A DNA stretch of 64,000 bases, from positions 47,909-111,908 of the forward strand of contig JACQZU010000023.1 of assembly GCA_016213735.1 (NCBI GenBank), read 5' to 3'. Origin of the DNA: Acidobacteriota bacterium (GTDB taxonomy: Bacteria > Acidobacteriota > Holophagae > Holophagales > Holophagaceae). The translations under genes were made by a program, and so were the position numbers. Below are positions 7,572-16,133 of this stretch, piece after piece (position 1 is the stretch's first letter; each line of letters begins with the position of its first letter). The notes beneath the pieces are model-generated. The model had not been told where the DNA came from and did no database searches. It was given only the letters and a program-made list of their open reading frames with translations.

Positions 7572-9413
7572 CTAGTGCCCGAGCATCGAAGCGAGGCGCT
7601 GGTCGCCCTCGCCGGCCGCAGCGTCCAGAAGGGCCCTGGCCTGGGTCAAAAGGTCGGCGCAACGGGCCTCCATGTCCGTGCGGAAGGCAGGATCATGGAT
7701 GTCCTTCAGGTTGATCAATACGTTCCAGATCCCTCCCCGCACCGCACCGAAGCCCGTCTGGAGGCCCACCAGGGCGTCCGAGAGGGAGGCGGGATTCCCC
7801 AGCCGCAGCGCGATGGCCGCGGTCTCCATGGCTTCCAGGCTCCGTTCCGCCGTTCGAAGGGGCACCCTCACGGCCTGCTTCAACCCCGCCTGCATGGCCT
7901 CCTCCCGGGCGGCCCGCTCCTCCGCAGACCCCTGGGGCAGGCGCCGGGCCTGAAGGTACCCGTTGAAGGCGTCCGTATCTTCGTCCACGCCCATCACCAG
8001 GGCCTCCCTGACCCGATGGGCCAGGGCGGCGGCAGCCCGCAGCTCCTGGCCTCGGGCCTGGTCCCGGGGCTTGGTGAGGTTGGCCACCATGGAGGCCAAC
8101 CCCGCGGCCAAGGCCCCGCTCAGGGCGGCAATGGATCCTCCCCCCGGAGCTGGAGTGTCCCGGCTGACCTCCGTCGCGACGGCGCGCACCGTCATGGCCG
8201 CCAACCCTCCTTCCCGAACGGCCGGCAGCCCCAGCACCTTCTTCCGGAGGTCGAAGGGGGCCACGTCCGAGAGGCCCATGGCGAAGACCGCGCATTCCAG
8301 GGCGTCCTCCCAGGGGACTTCGGGGCTCCGGCCCTGCCGCTCCAGGTAGAAGCGGCCGGCCTGGAGAAGCGCCTCGAAGGGCACCAGCCCCACGATTTCG
8401 CTCCCGGTGACCACCAGGCCCCGCTCTGCCGCCAGCCTGCGGGCGGCCTCCAGCACCCGGTGGGGAGGTGTCCGGTGGAAATCGGTGAGGTTGATGCTCA
8501 GTTGGGCGCGGCGGTACTCCTCCACCACCCACCCGATGGCCTTGCAGGCCTGGAAGAGCCCCGCCCGGTAGGCCTTCTGCCCGACCAGCCCTGCCTCGGG
8601 GTCCAGGTCGTTGAGGCGCAGCAGCGCGGCAAGATCGTAGCCGTGGCTGTCCCGGCAGTGGGCCTCCAGGGCCTCGAAGGAGCTCGCGTCGTGACTGCAG
8701 TTGCCGCACGGGAAGCAACCTTCGGCGTAGCGCAGTTCCTGTCCGCTGGCGTAGAAGGCGTCGCTCTGCCCCCGACGCGCCACCCGGCCCTTCTCCCGCA
8801 GCTCGAAGGCGATGTCGGAGGCGTGGGATTTGTCCCGGCTGGCCAGGGTGATGTTGTAGGCAATCAGGAATTCCCGGGCGCCGGTGATGAGGGCCCCAGC
8901 CCTGGGATGGACGCGGGCCGGGCCGAAATCGGGGGCCCAGTCCGGGTCCTTCAGCTTGTCCGCCAGACCCTCGTACTCCCCCTTCCGCACGCTGGCGAGG
9001 TTGCGGCGCTCGGGCCGGCGGGCGGCGTGTTCGTAGAGGAAGACCGGGATCTCCAGCTCGCGGCCGGCCCGCTCGCCCAGGCGCCGCGCCAATTCCGCGC
9101 AGTCCTCCATCGAGACCCCTGCCACGGGCACGAAGGGGCAGACGTCGGTGGCTCCCATGCGGGGGTGGGCCCCCTGGTGGGTCCGCATGTCCAGCACCTG
9201 GGCCGCGGTCCGCACCGCCTGGAAGGCCCCCTCCAGCACGGCCTCCGGGTCCCCCACGAAGGTGACCACGGTCCGGTGGGTGTCGGCGCCGGGGTCCACG
9301 TCCAGGAGGCGGACCCCTTTCACGGCCTCGATGGCGTCCGTGATGGCCTTGATCCTCGCGGGATCCCGCCCTTCCGAAAAATTGGGGACGCACTCCACGA
9401 CGCGCTGGGACAT
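7572..9413 (-). CDS. ftcD: Bifunctional glutamate formimidoyltransferase / formimidotetrahydrofolate cyclodeaminase
   Basis: 613 residues. Residues 1-205 form the N-terminal formiminotransferase domain (VVECVPNFSEGRD; active-site region THQGAHPRMGATD with His83). The C-terminal transferase half resumes near 286 (CKAIGWVVEEYRRAQLSINLTD). Residues 405-590 are the cyclodeaminase, with the TPAPGGGSIAA loop. The protein transfers formimino from formiminoglutamate to tetrahydrofolate and deaminates it, as in histidine breakdown. Mammalian FTCD is about 541 residues; the excess here is largely an insertion at about 208-285 with Cys233, 236, 239, His241, His252, Cys253 and His257. No other hut gene lies in the window. 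Confidence 0.9.
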   Translation of the reverse strand: MSQRVVECVPNFSEGRDPARIKAITDAIEAVKGVRLLDVDPGADTHRTVVTFVGDPEAVLEGAFQAVRTAAQVLDMRTHQGAHPRMGATDVCPFVPVAGVSMEDCAELARRLGERAGRELEIPVFLYEHAARRPERRNLASVRKGEYEGLADKLKDPDWAPDFGPARVHPRAGALITGAREFLIAYNITLASRDKSHASDIAFELREKGRVARRGQSDAFYASGQELRYAEGCFPCGNCSHDASSFEALEAHCRDSHGYDLAALLRLNDLDPEAGLVGQKAYRAGLFQACKAIGWVVEEYRRAQLSINLTDFHRTPPHRVLEAARRLAAERGLVVTGSEIVGLVPFEALLQAGRFYLERQGRSPEVPWEDALECAVFAMGLSDVAPFDLRKKVLGLPAVREGGLAAMTVRAVATEVSRDTPAPGGGSIAALSGALAAGLASMVANLTKPRDQARGQELRAAAALAHRVREALVMGVDEDTDAFNGYLQARRLPQGSAEERAAREEAMQAGLKQAVRVPLRTAERSLEAMETAAIALRLGNPASLSDALVGLQTGFGAVRGGIWNVLINLKDIHDPAFRTDMEARCADLLTQARALLDAAAGEGDQRLASMLGH

Positions 9414-9579
9414 GGCGACCTCGCCGCGGCCTGGGCCGCCCTCCCAGCATGCCCGGGCGCCCCTCCAGGAGCGAGGCAGCCCATCACAAGCTGCCCTTCC
9501 GCAGTTTTCCCGATCGGCCCAGGCCGGACCGGGACCCCGGGCTGGGGCCCTCCCGGAGGGAGCAGGGGACGCGTTCCCT

Positions 9580-9593
9580 GGCCCCGCGGGGCC
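9580..9593 (-). terminator. GC-rich palindrome after the CBS gene
   Basis: A perfect 14-bp palindrome (GGCCCCGCGGGGCC) lies immediately after the stop of the CBS-domain gene. There is no T-run after it, so a rho-independent terminator is only possible. The 180 bp between this gene and ftcD otherwise shows nothing I can interpret. Confidence 0.25.
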
Positions 9594-10022
9594 TCAGGTC
9601 GTGATGTAGCGTTCCAGCTGCTCGATGATGAACTTCTGCTCCGAGATGGTCTCTTTCACCAGGTCGCCGATGGAGACCACCCCGACCACCTCGTTGTCGT
9701 CGCCCAGCACCGGCAGGTGGCGCACGTGGCGGTCCGTCATCACGGCCATGCACTCCTCAACGGTCTGGCGGAGGGTTACGCAGTGCAGCTTGCCGCTCAT
9801 GATGTCCTTCACCGGGGTCTCCTTGGAGCTCCGGCCCTTGAGGATCACCTTCCGGGCATAGTCCCGCTCGGAGAACATTCCCACCAGCTTGCCGCCTTCC
9901 ATCACCAGGAGGGCCCCGATGTCGTGCTCCGCCAGGAGGGAGAGCGCGTGGTGGACCGTGTCGCCCGGGGCCACCGAGAGCGGCGTCCGCTTGCCTTGGA
10001 GCAGCTGCGTCAGGGTCTTCAT
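9594..10022 (-). CDS. Tandem CBS-domain protein
   Basis: 142 residues made of two CBS domains: residues 8-65 ([30 protein letters not shown]) and 72-130 ([45 protein letters not shown]). Stand-alone CBS pairs bind adenine nucleotides and regulate other proteins; the partner is unknown. A GGAGG ribosome-binding site precedes the ATG. A CATAAT/CAGAAT stretch about 35 bp upstream could be its own promoter, although it follows the acyltransferase gene by only 36 bp. Confidence 0.85.
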   Translation of the reverse strand: MKTLTQLLQGKRTPLSVAPGDTVHHALSLLAEHDIGALLVMEGGKLVGMFSERDYARKVILKGRSSKETPVKDIMSGKLHCVTLRQTVEECMAVMTDRHVRHLPVLGDDNEVVGVVSIGDLVKETISEQKFIIEQLERYITT

Positions 10023-10058
10023 CGGCGCCTCCGGGGATCGGTGGGGGAAGGATTCTGA

Positions 10059-11156
10059 TTATGCTTGCGGACCCCCGCCGGCGCCAGTGCGGTCCGGCTG
10101 GCCGCGGCCCAGCCTGCCCAGGGGCCGCTCGATCCACCGCTCCGCGGCCGCCCCCGCCGCCAGGCTCAACAGCAGGGCCCCCAGGAAGGCCGTCCAACCC
10201 TTGGCCCAGGGGGAGACCAGGCGGTAGGCGAAGGGGTGGAGCAGGTAGATGCCGAAACTCCAGGACCCGAGGCGCCCCAGGACCCTGCCTGTCACTCCCA
10301 GGGGGCTCCGGGTCGCCGCTGCCAGGAAGACCAGGCCGGCCCCGGCCGAAACGTAGGTGTATCGGGCCCAGCCGGTGAGCACTTCGAAATGGTCGTAGAA
10401 GGTTGGCACCCTTCGCACCAGCCACCCCAGGCAGGCCAGGCCGAGCAGCAGAACCACGGGGCCAGGGAGCCGGGCCCCGATGCGCCCGTGCAGCCAGCCC
10501 CCCGCCGCCCCCAGGGCGACGAGGAAGAGCTGGTTGCCCGGCAGCACGTACGCATGGAAACGCTCCCAGTGGGGCAGGGCCATGACCCCGTGGAGGGTGG
10601 GGCCGAGGCTCCACGCGCCCAGGAGCGCGCACAGCAGGAGCAGGGGCCATCCCCGCCCGCGGTCCAGCCACGCTGCCAGGGGCCAGGCGGCATAGGCCAG
10701 GGCGACCAGGCCCACGTACCAGCCCCCGGTGACGAAAGCGTGGTTGGGGTGGAAGAGGCCGAAGCTGAGGCTGAGGTTCTCGGCCAGGAAGCGCCAAGAA
10801 AAGTCCGGGCCCATGCCCAGGCCGAAGGCCAGGTTGAGCCCCACCGCCACATAAAACAGCGGCGCCAGGCGCAGGAAACGCTTGCGCCACCAAGCTCCCA
10901 ATCCCTCCCTCCGCAGCCGTTCCCACGGGCTCAGGCGGGCCAGGATGAAGCCGCTGAGGACGAAGAAGGCCGAGACCCCGTAGTTGCCCAGCCGGGCCAG
11001 GGCCATGTTGGCCCAGGTTCCTCCCGGGAAGAGCCCGCCCCAGACGCTCAGGTGATAGGCCGCCACCGCCACGGCGAGCAGGCCGCGAAGGGCGTCCAGG
11101 CCAGCCAGTCGGGGAGAGGTGGCAGGCCTGGGCTCGGGCCCGGATTCCGGATTCAC
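10059..11156 (-). CDS. Acyltransferase family 3 (OafA/YrhL-like) membrane protein
   Basis: 365 residues with about ten hydrophobic segments. The N-terminus has the family signature LDALRGLLAVAVAAYHLSVW, with the catalytic-type His, and GVSAFFVLSGFILARL. Family members O-acylate sugars of surface polysaccharides, lipopolysaccharide or peptidoglycan. The start is GTG at 11156, overlapping the TGA of purM in a GTGA arrangement, so translation is probably coupled to ribosomes finishing purM. That matters because purM carries an internal stop codon. The last helix is followed by a short Arg/Gly-rich tail. Confidence 0.85.
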   Translation of the reverse strand: MNPESGPEPRPATSPRLAGLDALRGLLAVAVAAYHLSVWGGLFPGGTWANMALARLGNYGVSAFFVLSGFILARLSPWERLRREGLGAWWRKRFLRLAPLFYVAVGLNLAFGLGMGPDFSWRFLAENLSLSFGLFHPNHAFVTGGWYVGLVALAYAAWPLAAWLDRGRGWPLLLLCALLGAWSLGPTLHGVMALPHWERFHAYVLPGNQLFLVALGAAGGWLHGRIGARLPGPVVLLLGLACLGWLVRRVPTFYDHFEVLTGWARYTYVSAGAGLVFLAAATRSPLGVTGRVLGRLGSWSFGIYLLHPFAYRLVSPWAKGWTAFLGALLLSLAAGAAAERWIERPLGRLGRGQPDRTGAGGGPQA

Positions 11157-12190
11157 CGGTAGCGGACCAGGCCGCCACCCGCCGCCAGGGCGCCCAGGCG
11201 CCAGGGTGCTTCACCCACCGCCCGCAGGTGTCGGAGGACCGCCTCAGCCTCCTCCGCGGCCACCACCAGCACCATGCCGACCCCCAGGTTGAGCGCCTGG
11301 CGGGCGTCCGCCAGGGCCAGGCCGCCCTTCTCCATGAGAAAGGTGAAAAGGGGCGGGATCTCCCAGGAGGCGCTGTCGACCACCGCGTCCAGACCCTCGG
11401 GCAGGACCCGGGGAATGTTGTCGGTGAGGCCGCCGCCCGTGATGTGGGCCATCGCTTTCAGGCGACCCGCCTGAACCAGGGGCAGGAGCAGGTCAAGGTA
11501 GCTCCGGTGGACGGCCAGGAGGGCCTCGCCCACGGGGCGGCCCGTCCCGGGGAGCTCGTCGCCGATTCCCAGGCCGGCCAACTCGAAGCACACTTTTCGG
11601 GCCAGGGACTAGCCGTTGGTGTGCAGGCCTGAGCTGGGCAGGGCAAGGAGGGCATCGCCCGCCTTCATGTCCCCGAGCCGGGGCAGCAGGAGGGGCTCGT
11701 CCACGATCCCGACGATGGTTCCGGCCACGTCCACTTCGCCCTCGGCGTACACGCCGGGCATCTCGGCCAGCTCGCCGCCGATGAGGGCGCAGCCGGCGGC
11801 CTGGCAGGCCGCGGCCATGCCCTTCACGATCCCCTCGATGACCTCGGGCTCCAGGCGCTCCGCGGCGATGTAATCGAGAAAGAAGAGGGGCCTTGCGCCC
11901 TGCACCAGGATGTCGTTGATGCAATGGTTCACCAGGTCCTGGCCGACGGTGTCCCAGATCCCGGCCTTCCGGGCCACCTTCATCTTGGTGCCCACCCCGT
12001 CCATGGAGCTCACCAGGATGGGCCGGGCCTCCGGGAATCGGGCGCTGAAGAGTCCGCCGAAGAGCCCGAGGTCGCTTCGGACCCCTGGCGTCCGGGTGGC
12101 CTTCACCAGGGGCTTGATGCGGCGCAGCGCTTCGTCCTGCCGGTTGATGTCCACACCGGACGCCGCGTAGCTCAGCTTTGGATCGCTCAT
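11153..12190 (-). pseudogene. purM: Phosphoribosylformylglycinamidine cyclo-ligase interrupted by an in-frame amber codon
   Basis: Read through, the frame gives 345 residues, the normal PurM length, from MSDPKLSYAASGVD to GGLVRYR. Conserved blocks are all present: SMDGVGTKMKVA, GQDLVNHCINDILVQGA, IGGELAEMPGVY, SSGLHTNG, MAHITGGGLTDNIPRVLP. The frame is broken once, by TAG at 11611-11609, right after SSGLHTNG and before SLARKV; the family has a conserved Tyr there (NGYSLARKV), so a single TAC/TAT to TAG change explains it. Both parts are in the same frame, with no indel. PurM makes aminoimidazole ribonucleotide in purine synthesis and is normally needed. The options are a true nonsense mutation, read-through or a sequence error. 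A GTG at 11593 could restart translation. The feature type records the broken frame only. Confidence 0.85.
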
Positions 12191-12347
12191 GCCGTTCCCC
12201 GCTGGCATTCTCGCACGGGCCAAGGGCTGACCGTTCAACGGGCCCTGGGGGCGGTTCGCGTCCCGAAGGGGTCGCTTCGGGGAGGGAGCCTTTTCCCAGG
12301 TTCCTCTCGGCGTTGCGATGAAGCGTCCCCCGTGGACAGGAGGATTC

Positions 12348-13004
12348 ATGCATTCAGCGCGTTTCACCACCCTCGTCATGGTCCTGGCCCTCCCCGCATC
12401 CAGCCAGGAAGCCTTCGAAGCGGCACTCACCATTGATCAGGTCCAATCCAGGACCCAGACCCTGCGCGTTTCGCCCATGGCGCAGGTGACCTTCGAGCCG
12501 AAGGGAAATTCGGCCGTCGGCCTGACGTTCGCCTGGTACCCCTGGAAAGTGGGAGGGGGCCAACTCGGACCCTCCCTCGCCTACCGCTTCAAGGGAAGCT
12601 CGGATCTTTGGGTTTCCGAATCCGGCGCCACGGGGACCCCCGGCACCTTCAAGAACGAACATTTCGACGCCGGGTTCCGGTGGACCTGGCGAAAGCCCTT
12701 CGACCTCGGGATCGGCCTGCAGTACCGATTGGAAAAACTGGCCTGGGAACCCACGGCGGGTCCTGCGGCCACCTGGAGCACCCACTGGGGCCGGCCATGG
12801 TTCGAAGCCTCGGCGGGGTACACCTGGGAATCTCCTGCCATCAAGCCCTTCGTGGCCCTCTCCGCGGCCCTGCCCCTGATCCAGGAAAGCGCCCCCGTCC
12901 TCGCCGCCGAGCCTGAATCCGTGGCTCCTTCCGCCAGGGAGCAGCTGATCCGGTCGGCCGGTCCCAGGCTGGAACTGGCCTTCCGGGCGGGCATCCGCTT
13001 CTGA
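12348..13004 (+). CDS. Probable outer-membrane beta-barrel protein
   Basis: 218 residues from MHSARFTTL, with a signal peptide ending near ALPASSQ. The rest alternates polar and hydrophobic residues in short strands rich in aromatic residues and ends in FRAGIRF; a terminal Phe is typical of outer-membrane barrels. I do not recognise a named family. A clear AGGAGG lies 5 nt before the ATG at 12348 and decides it over an in-frame ATG 30 bp upstream. It is transcribed away from purM and converges on aceA. Function unknown. Confidence 0.65.
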   Translation: MHSARFTTLVMVLALPASSQEAFEAALTIDQVQSRTQTLRVSPMAQVTFEPKGNSAVGLTFAWYPWKVGGGQLGPSLAYRFKGSSDLWVSESGATGTPGTFKNEHFDAGFRWTWRKPFDLGIGLQYRLEKLAWEPTAGPAATWSTHWGRPWFEASAGYTWESPAIKPFVALSAALPLIQESAPVLAAEPESVAPSAREQLIRSAGPRLELAFRAGIRF

Positions 13005-13035
13005 GGACGGCAAGCAGGGAGATCCCGCCCCTGGG

Positions 13036-13052
13036 CTCGGGAGAACCCCGAG
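13036..13052. terminator. Small hairpin between convergent genes
   Basis: CTCGGG-AGAAC-CCCGAG forms a 6-bp stem with a 5-nt loop between the convergent barrel gene and aceA. No T-run flanks it on either strand, so a terminator role is weakly supported. Confidence 0.25.
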
Positions 13053-13083
13053 TGGAGGTCCATCCCGTTTCGGCTCCGGGCCT

Positions 13084-14376
13084 TCAGGCCGCGCTTTCCT
13101 TCCTGGTCTCCTCGTAGAACTGCGCGGCCTCCGTGCTTCCCTCCAGGGCCAGGGTGCTGCTCTGGCCACCGCTGAGGGCTTCGGCCACGGCGTCGAAGTA
13201 GCCTGTGCCCACTTCGCGCTGGTGACGGGTGGCGGTGTAGCCCGCGGCCTCGGACGCGAACTCTGCCTCCTGGAGCCTGGAGTAGGCGGCCATGCCCTCC
13301 TCCCGGTAGGCCTGGGCCAGCTCGAACATGCCGTGGTTGAGGCTGTGGAAGCCCGCCAGGGTCACGAACTGGAAGGCGTAGCCCAGAGCCCCCAGCTCCC
13401 GCTGGAAGGCGGCGATCTCAGCGTCCGAGAGCTTCTTCTTCCAGTTGAAGGAGGGCGAGCAATTGTAGGCGAGGAGCTTGCCCGGGAAATCGGCGTGGAC
13501 CTCCTCCGCGAAGCGGCGGGCCTCCTCCAGGTCCGGTGTGGAGGTTTCGCACCACACCAGGTCCGCGTAGGGTGCGTAGGCCTTGGCCCGGGCGATGGCC
13601 ATGTCCAGACCCCCCGTGATCCGGAAGAAGCCCTCGGGGGTGCGCTCGCCCGTCAGGAAGGGCCGGTCGCGCTCGTCCACGTCGGAGGTGATCAGGCGCG
13701 CCGCGTCGGCGTCCGTGCGGGCGATGATCAGGGTGGGGACCTCGCAGACGTCCGCGGCCAGGCGGGCCGAGACCAGGGTCCGGATGAACTGGCTGGTGGG
13801 CACCAGGACCTTCCCCCCGAGGTGGCCGCACTTCTTCTCGCTGGAGAGCTGGTCCTCGAAATGCACCCCCGCGGCCCCGGCCTCGATCATTCCCTTCATC
13901 AGCTCGAAGGCGTTGAGAGGCCCGCCGAAGCCAGCCTCCGCGTCCGCCACGATGGGGAGGAGCCAGTCCCGGGTGGCGCCGCCCTCGGCGTGTTCGATCT
14001 GGTCCGCCCTCAGGAGGGCGGCATTGAGGCGCTTCACCAGGGCCGGCACCGAGTTGGCGGGGTAGAGGCTCTGGTCCGGGTAGGTCTGGCCGGAGAGGTT
14101 GGCGTCCGCGGCCGCCTGCCAGCCGGAGCAGTAGATGGCCCGCAGGCCTCCCTTGGCCATCTGCACGGCCTGGCCCCCGGTGAGGGCGCCCAGGGCGTTC
14201 ACGTAGCCGCCTCCGTTCACCAGCTCCCAGAGTTTTCGGGCCCCGCGCTGGGCCAGGCTGTGCTCGATGCGCACGCTGCCGCGAAGCTTGCGGACCTGCT
14301 CCGGAGTGTAAGGACGGTGGATGCCACGGAAGCGCGTCCCGTTGTGCTCGGTCTCGACGGGCTGAATGGGGCTCAT
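13084..14376 (-). CDS. aceA: Isocitrate lyase
   Basis: 430 residues, the length of bacterial isocitrate lyase. The catalytic loop KKCGHLGGK is at 181-189 (active-site Cys183); [12 protein letters not shown] (82-93), [12 protein letters not shown] (141-152) and the NCSPSFNWK block near 315 are also present. The enzyme splits isocitrate into glyoxylate and succinate, the first step of the glyoxylate shunt, needed for growth on acetate or fatty acids. Its ATG overlaps the aceB stop by ATGA (14373-14376), so malate synthase and isocitrate lyase form one coupled operon with aceB first. Confidence 0.95.
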   Translation of the reverse strand: MSPIQPVETEHNGTRFRGIHRPYTPEQVRKLRGSVRIEHSLAQRGARKLWELVNGGGYVNALGALTGGQAVQMAKGGLRAIYCSGWQAAADANLSGQTYPDQSLYPANSVPALVKRLNAALLRADQIEHAEGGATRDWLLPIVADAEAGFGGPLNAFELMKGMIEAGAAGVHFEDQLSSEKKCGHLGGKVLVPTSQFIRTLVSARLAADVCEVPTLIIARTDADAARLITSDVDERDRPFLTGERTPEGFFRITGGLDMAIARAKAYAPYADLVWCETSTPDLEEARRFAEEVHADFPGKLLAYNCSPSFNWKKKLSDAEIAAFQRELGALGYAFQFVTLAGFHSLNHGMFELAQAYREEGMAAYSRLQEAEFASEAAGYTATRHQREVGTGYFDAVAEALSGGQSSTLALEGSTEAAQFYEETRKESAA

Positions 14377-15995
14377 GCGATTTCTCCAAGCTGGGGCCGC
14401 GCGGTCAGGCCGAGCAGGCGTTCATAGGCGGACAGGGTCAGGAATGCCTCGGGGCAGTCGGCCACCACGAGGGTCTCGAACAATTCGGCGGCCTCGCCGA
14501 AGGAGCCCCGTTCGAAGGGGACTGGGCCGACCTCCTGGCGGATCTGGGCCAGGGCCTCCCGGATCAGGCGGTGGAAGAGGGCACGGTCCAGGACACCGTG
14601 TCCCTGGATGGGCGTTTCGTGGTGGAGCCACTGCCAGAGCTGCATCCGGCTGATCTCGGCGGTGGCGGCGTCCTCCATGAGACCGTAGAGGGCCACGCAG
14701 CCCTGGCCCCGCAGCCAGGCCTCCAGGTAGCGGATCCCCACCCGGAGGTTGTGGCGAAGGCCGGCATCGGTGGGTGTTCCCTGGACCCCCTCCAGCAGGT
14801 CCGCCGGAGAGGTTTCTCCCTCGGGGATCCGGTGGATCTGGTTCGGGGTGGGCATGTGCTGGTCGAAGACTTCCGTGGCCACCGGCACGAGGGCGGGGTG
14901 CGCCACCCAGGTCCCGTCGCATCCGTCCTGGACTTCCCGGAGCTTGTCCGCGCGGGTCTGTTCGATGGCCCGCTCCGTCGCCGCCGGGTCGGCTTTGCTG
15001 GGGACGAAGGCGCTCATGCCGCCCATGGCGGCGCAGCCCCTGCGGTGGCAGGTCTGGACCAGGCGCCGGGCGTAGGCCCGGAGGAAGGGACGGGTCATTC
15101 CCACCTGGGCGCGATCCGGAAGGACGGCGGCCGGGTCCATGCGGCGGGTCTTGATGAAGCTGAAGATGTAGTCCCAGCGTCCCAGGTTGAGCCCCAGCGC
15201 CCGGTCCCGCATCTCGAAAAGGATTTCGTCCATTTGGAAGGCTGCGGGCAGGGTCTCGATGAGCATGGTGGTGCGGATGCTGGCGGGGGGCAGTTCCAGC
15301 TCGTCCTCCATGGACCGCAGGACCTGGTCGTACCAGCGCGCCTCCTGGTGGTGCTCCAATTTGGGCAGGTAGAGGTAGAGCCCCTTGCCCTGGGACAACA
15401 GTTCCTGTGCGTTGTGGAAGAGGTAGAGCCCCGCGTCAAAGAGGCAGGCAGGAACCGGACGGCCGTCCACTTCCAGATGGCGCTCCTGCAGGTGCAGGCC
15501 CCGGGGCCGGACCATGAGCACCGCGGGGTCCGGCTTGAGCTCGTAGGCCTTCCCGCCCTCCCCGTGGCGCAGGGTGCCCCGGACGGCTTCCATGAGGTTG
15601 GCCTGGCCCTCCAGCAGGTTTTCCGCGGTGGGCGCCAGGCTGTCCTCGAAATCGGACATGTGGACCCGGGCTCCGCTGTTGAGGGCGTTGAGCAGCATCT
15701 TCCGTTCGGGGGGCCCGGTGATCTCCACCCGCCGGTCCGCCAAATCCGCGGGCAGGGGCGCCACCCGCCAGTCTCCCTCGCGCACCGGGGCGGTCTCCGG
15801 CAGGAACCCCACGGCCTCTCCCCGATCCCACGCCCGCTGGCGCTCCTCCCGGGCCAGGAGCAGGCGCTCCAGTTCGGGCCTGAAGCGGCGGGTGAGGCGG
15901 GCCAGGAAGCCCAGGGCCTCCGGGCTGAGCACCGGCGCCACCCGCTGGGGAAGGGGGCCCTGCCAGCGAAGTCCCTGGTAGCTGACGGTGATCAT
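14373..15995 (-). CDS. aceB: Malate synthase A
   Basis: 540 residues from [11 protein letters not shown], matching the A-type enzyme. Visible family blocks include [12 protein letters not shown] (112-123), [17 protein letters not shown], and [13 protein letters not shown] (near residue 267). It condenses glyoxylate with acetyl-CoA to malate. The frame extends 21 codons upstream, but that extension runs into the AT-rich control region. The ATG at 15995 has a GGAGG 6 nt before it. It is first in the aceB-aceA operon and divergent from the RamB-like regulator, which is the likely controller. Confidence 0.94.
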   Translation of the reverse strand: MITVSYQGLRWQGPLPQRVAPVLSPEALGFLARLTRRFRPELERLLLAREERQRAWDRGEAVGFLPETAPVREGDWRVAPLPADLADRRVEITGPPERKMLLNALNSGARVHMSDFEDSLAPTAENLLEGQANLMEAVRGTLRHGEGGKAYELKPDPAVLMVRPRGLHLQERHLEVDGRPVPACLFDAGLYLFHNAQELLSQGKGLYLYLPKLEHHQEARWYDQVLRSMEDELELPPASIRTTMLIETLPAAFQMDEILFEMRDRALGLNLGRWDYIFSFIKTRRMDPAAVLPDRAQVGMTRPFLRAYARRLVQTCHRRGCAAMGGMSAFVPSKADPAATERAIEQTRADKLREVQDGCDGTWVAHPALVPVATEVFDQHMPTPNQIHRIPEGETSPADLLEGVQGTPTDAGLRHNLRVGIRYLEAWLRGQGCVALYGLMEDAATAEISRMQLWQWLHHETPIQGHGVLDRALFHRLIREALAQIRQEVGPVPFERGSFGEAAELFETLVVADCPEAFLTLSAYERLLGLTARPQLGEIA

Positions 15996-16084
15996 GGGGT
16001 TCCTCCCTGGAATAAGGTCAAGGATTGACTTATTCTGGCTATGCACAAGAAGGTTCATGAATTTCTTGAATTAAGATGTCAATT

Positions 16085-16124
16085 TTTGTTAATCAAATTC
16101 GTTAATTTTGTAAATTTCGTCAAT
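16085..16124. promoter_or_regulatory. Tandem 9-bp repeats in the aceB/regulator intergenic region
   Basis: Four copies of TTYGTNAAT occur: TTTGTTAAT (16085-16093), then after 4 bp TTCGTTAAT (16098-16106), TTTGTAAAT (16107-16115) and TTCGTCAAT (16116-16124). A weaker half-copy, GATGTCAAT, lies at 16075-16083. The whole 16000-16130 stretch is strikingly AT-rich for this genome. Position between the glyoxylate operon and a RamB-like gene suggests an operator for that regulator; this is inference. The last three copies sit directly before the regulator's start codon, where a bound protein would block its own expression. Confidence 0.5.
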
Positions 16125-16133
16125 GGAGTCTCC

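Noticed and set aside
7506..10058. An 850-codon plus-strand frame opposite ftcD and the CBS gene
   Set aside because: Spans two real genes on the other strand and has no family features.
11609..11611. Reassignment of TAG to an amino acid throughout the genome as the explanation for purM
   Set aside because: Several intact genes here end in TAG at the expected length (17567, 18915, 19749, 23936, 33536), so TAG works as a stop.
16041..16133. An N-terminal extension of the RamB-like regulator starting at 16041
   Set aside because: The stretch is AT-rich, unlike the gene, has no ribosome-binding site and consists of the tandem repeat; the ATG at 16134 has GGAG and starts just before the helix-turn-helix.
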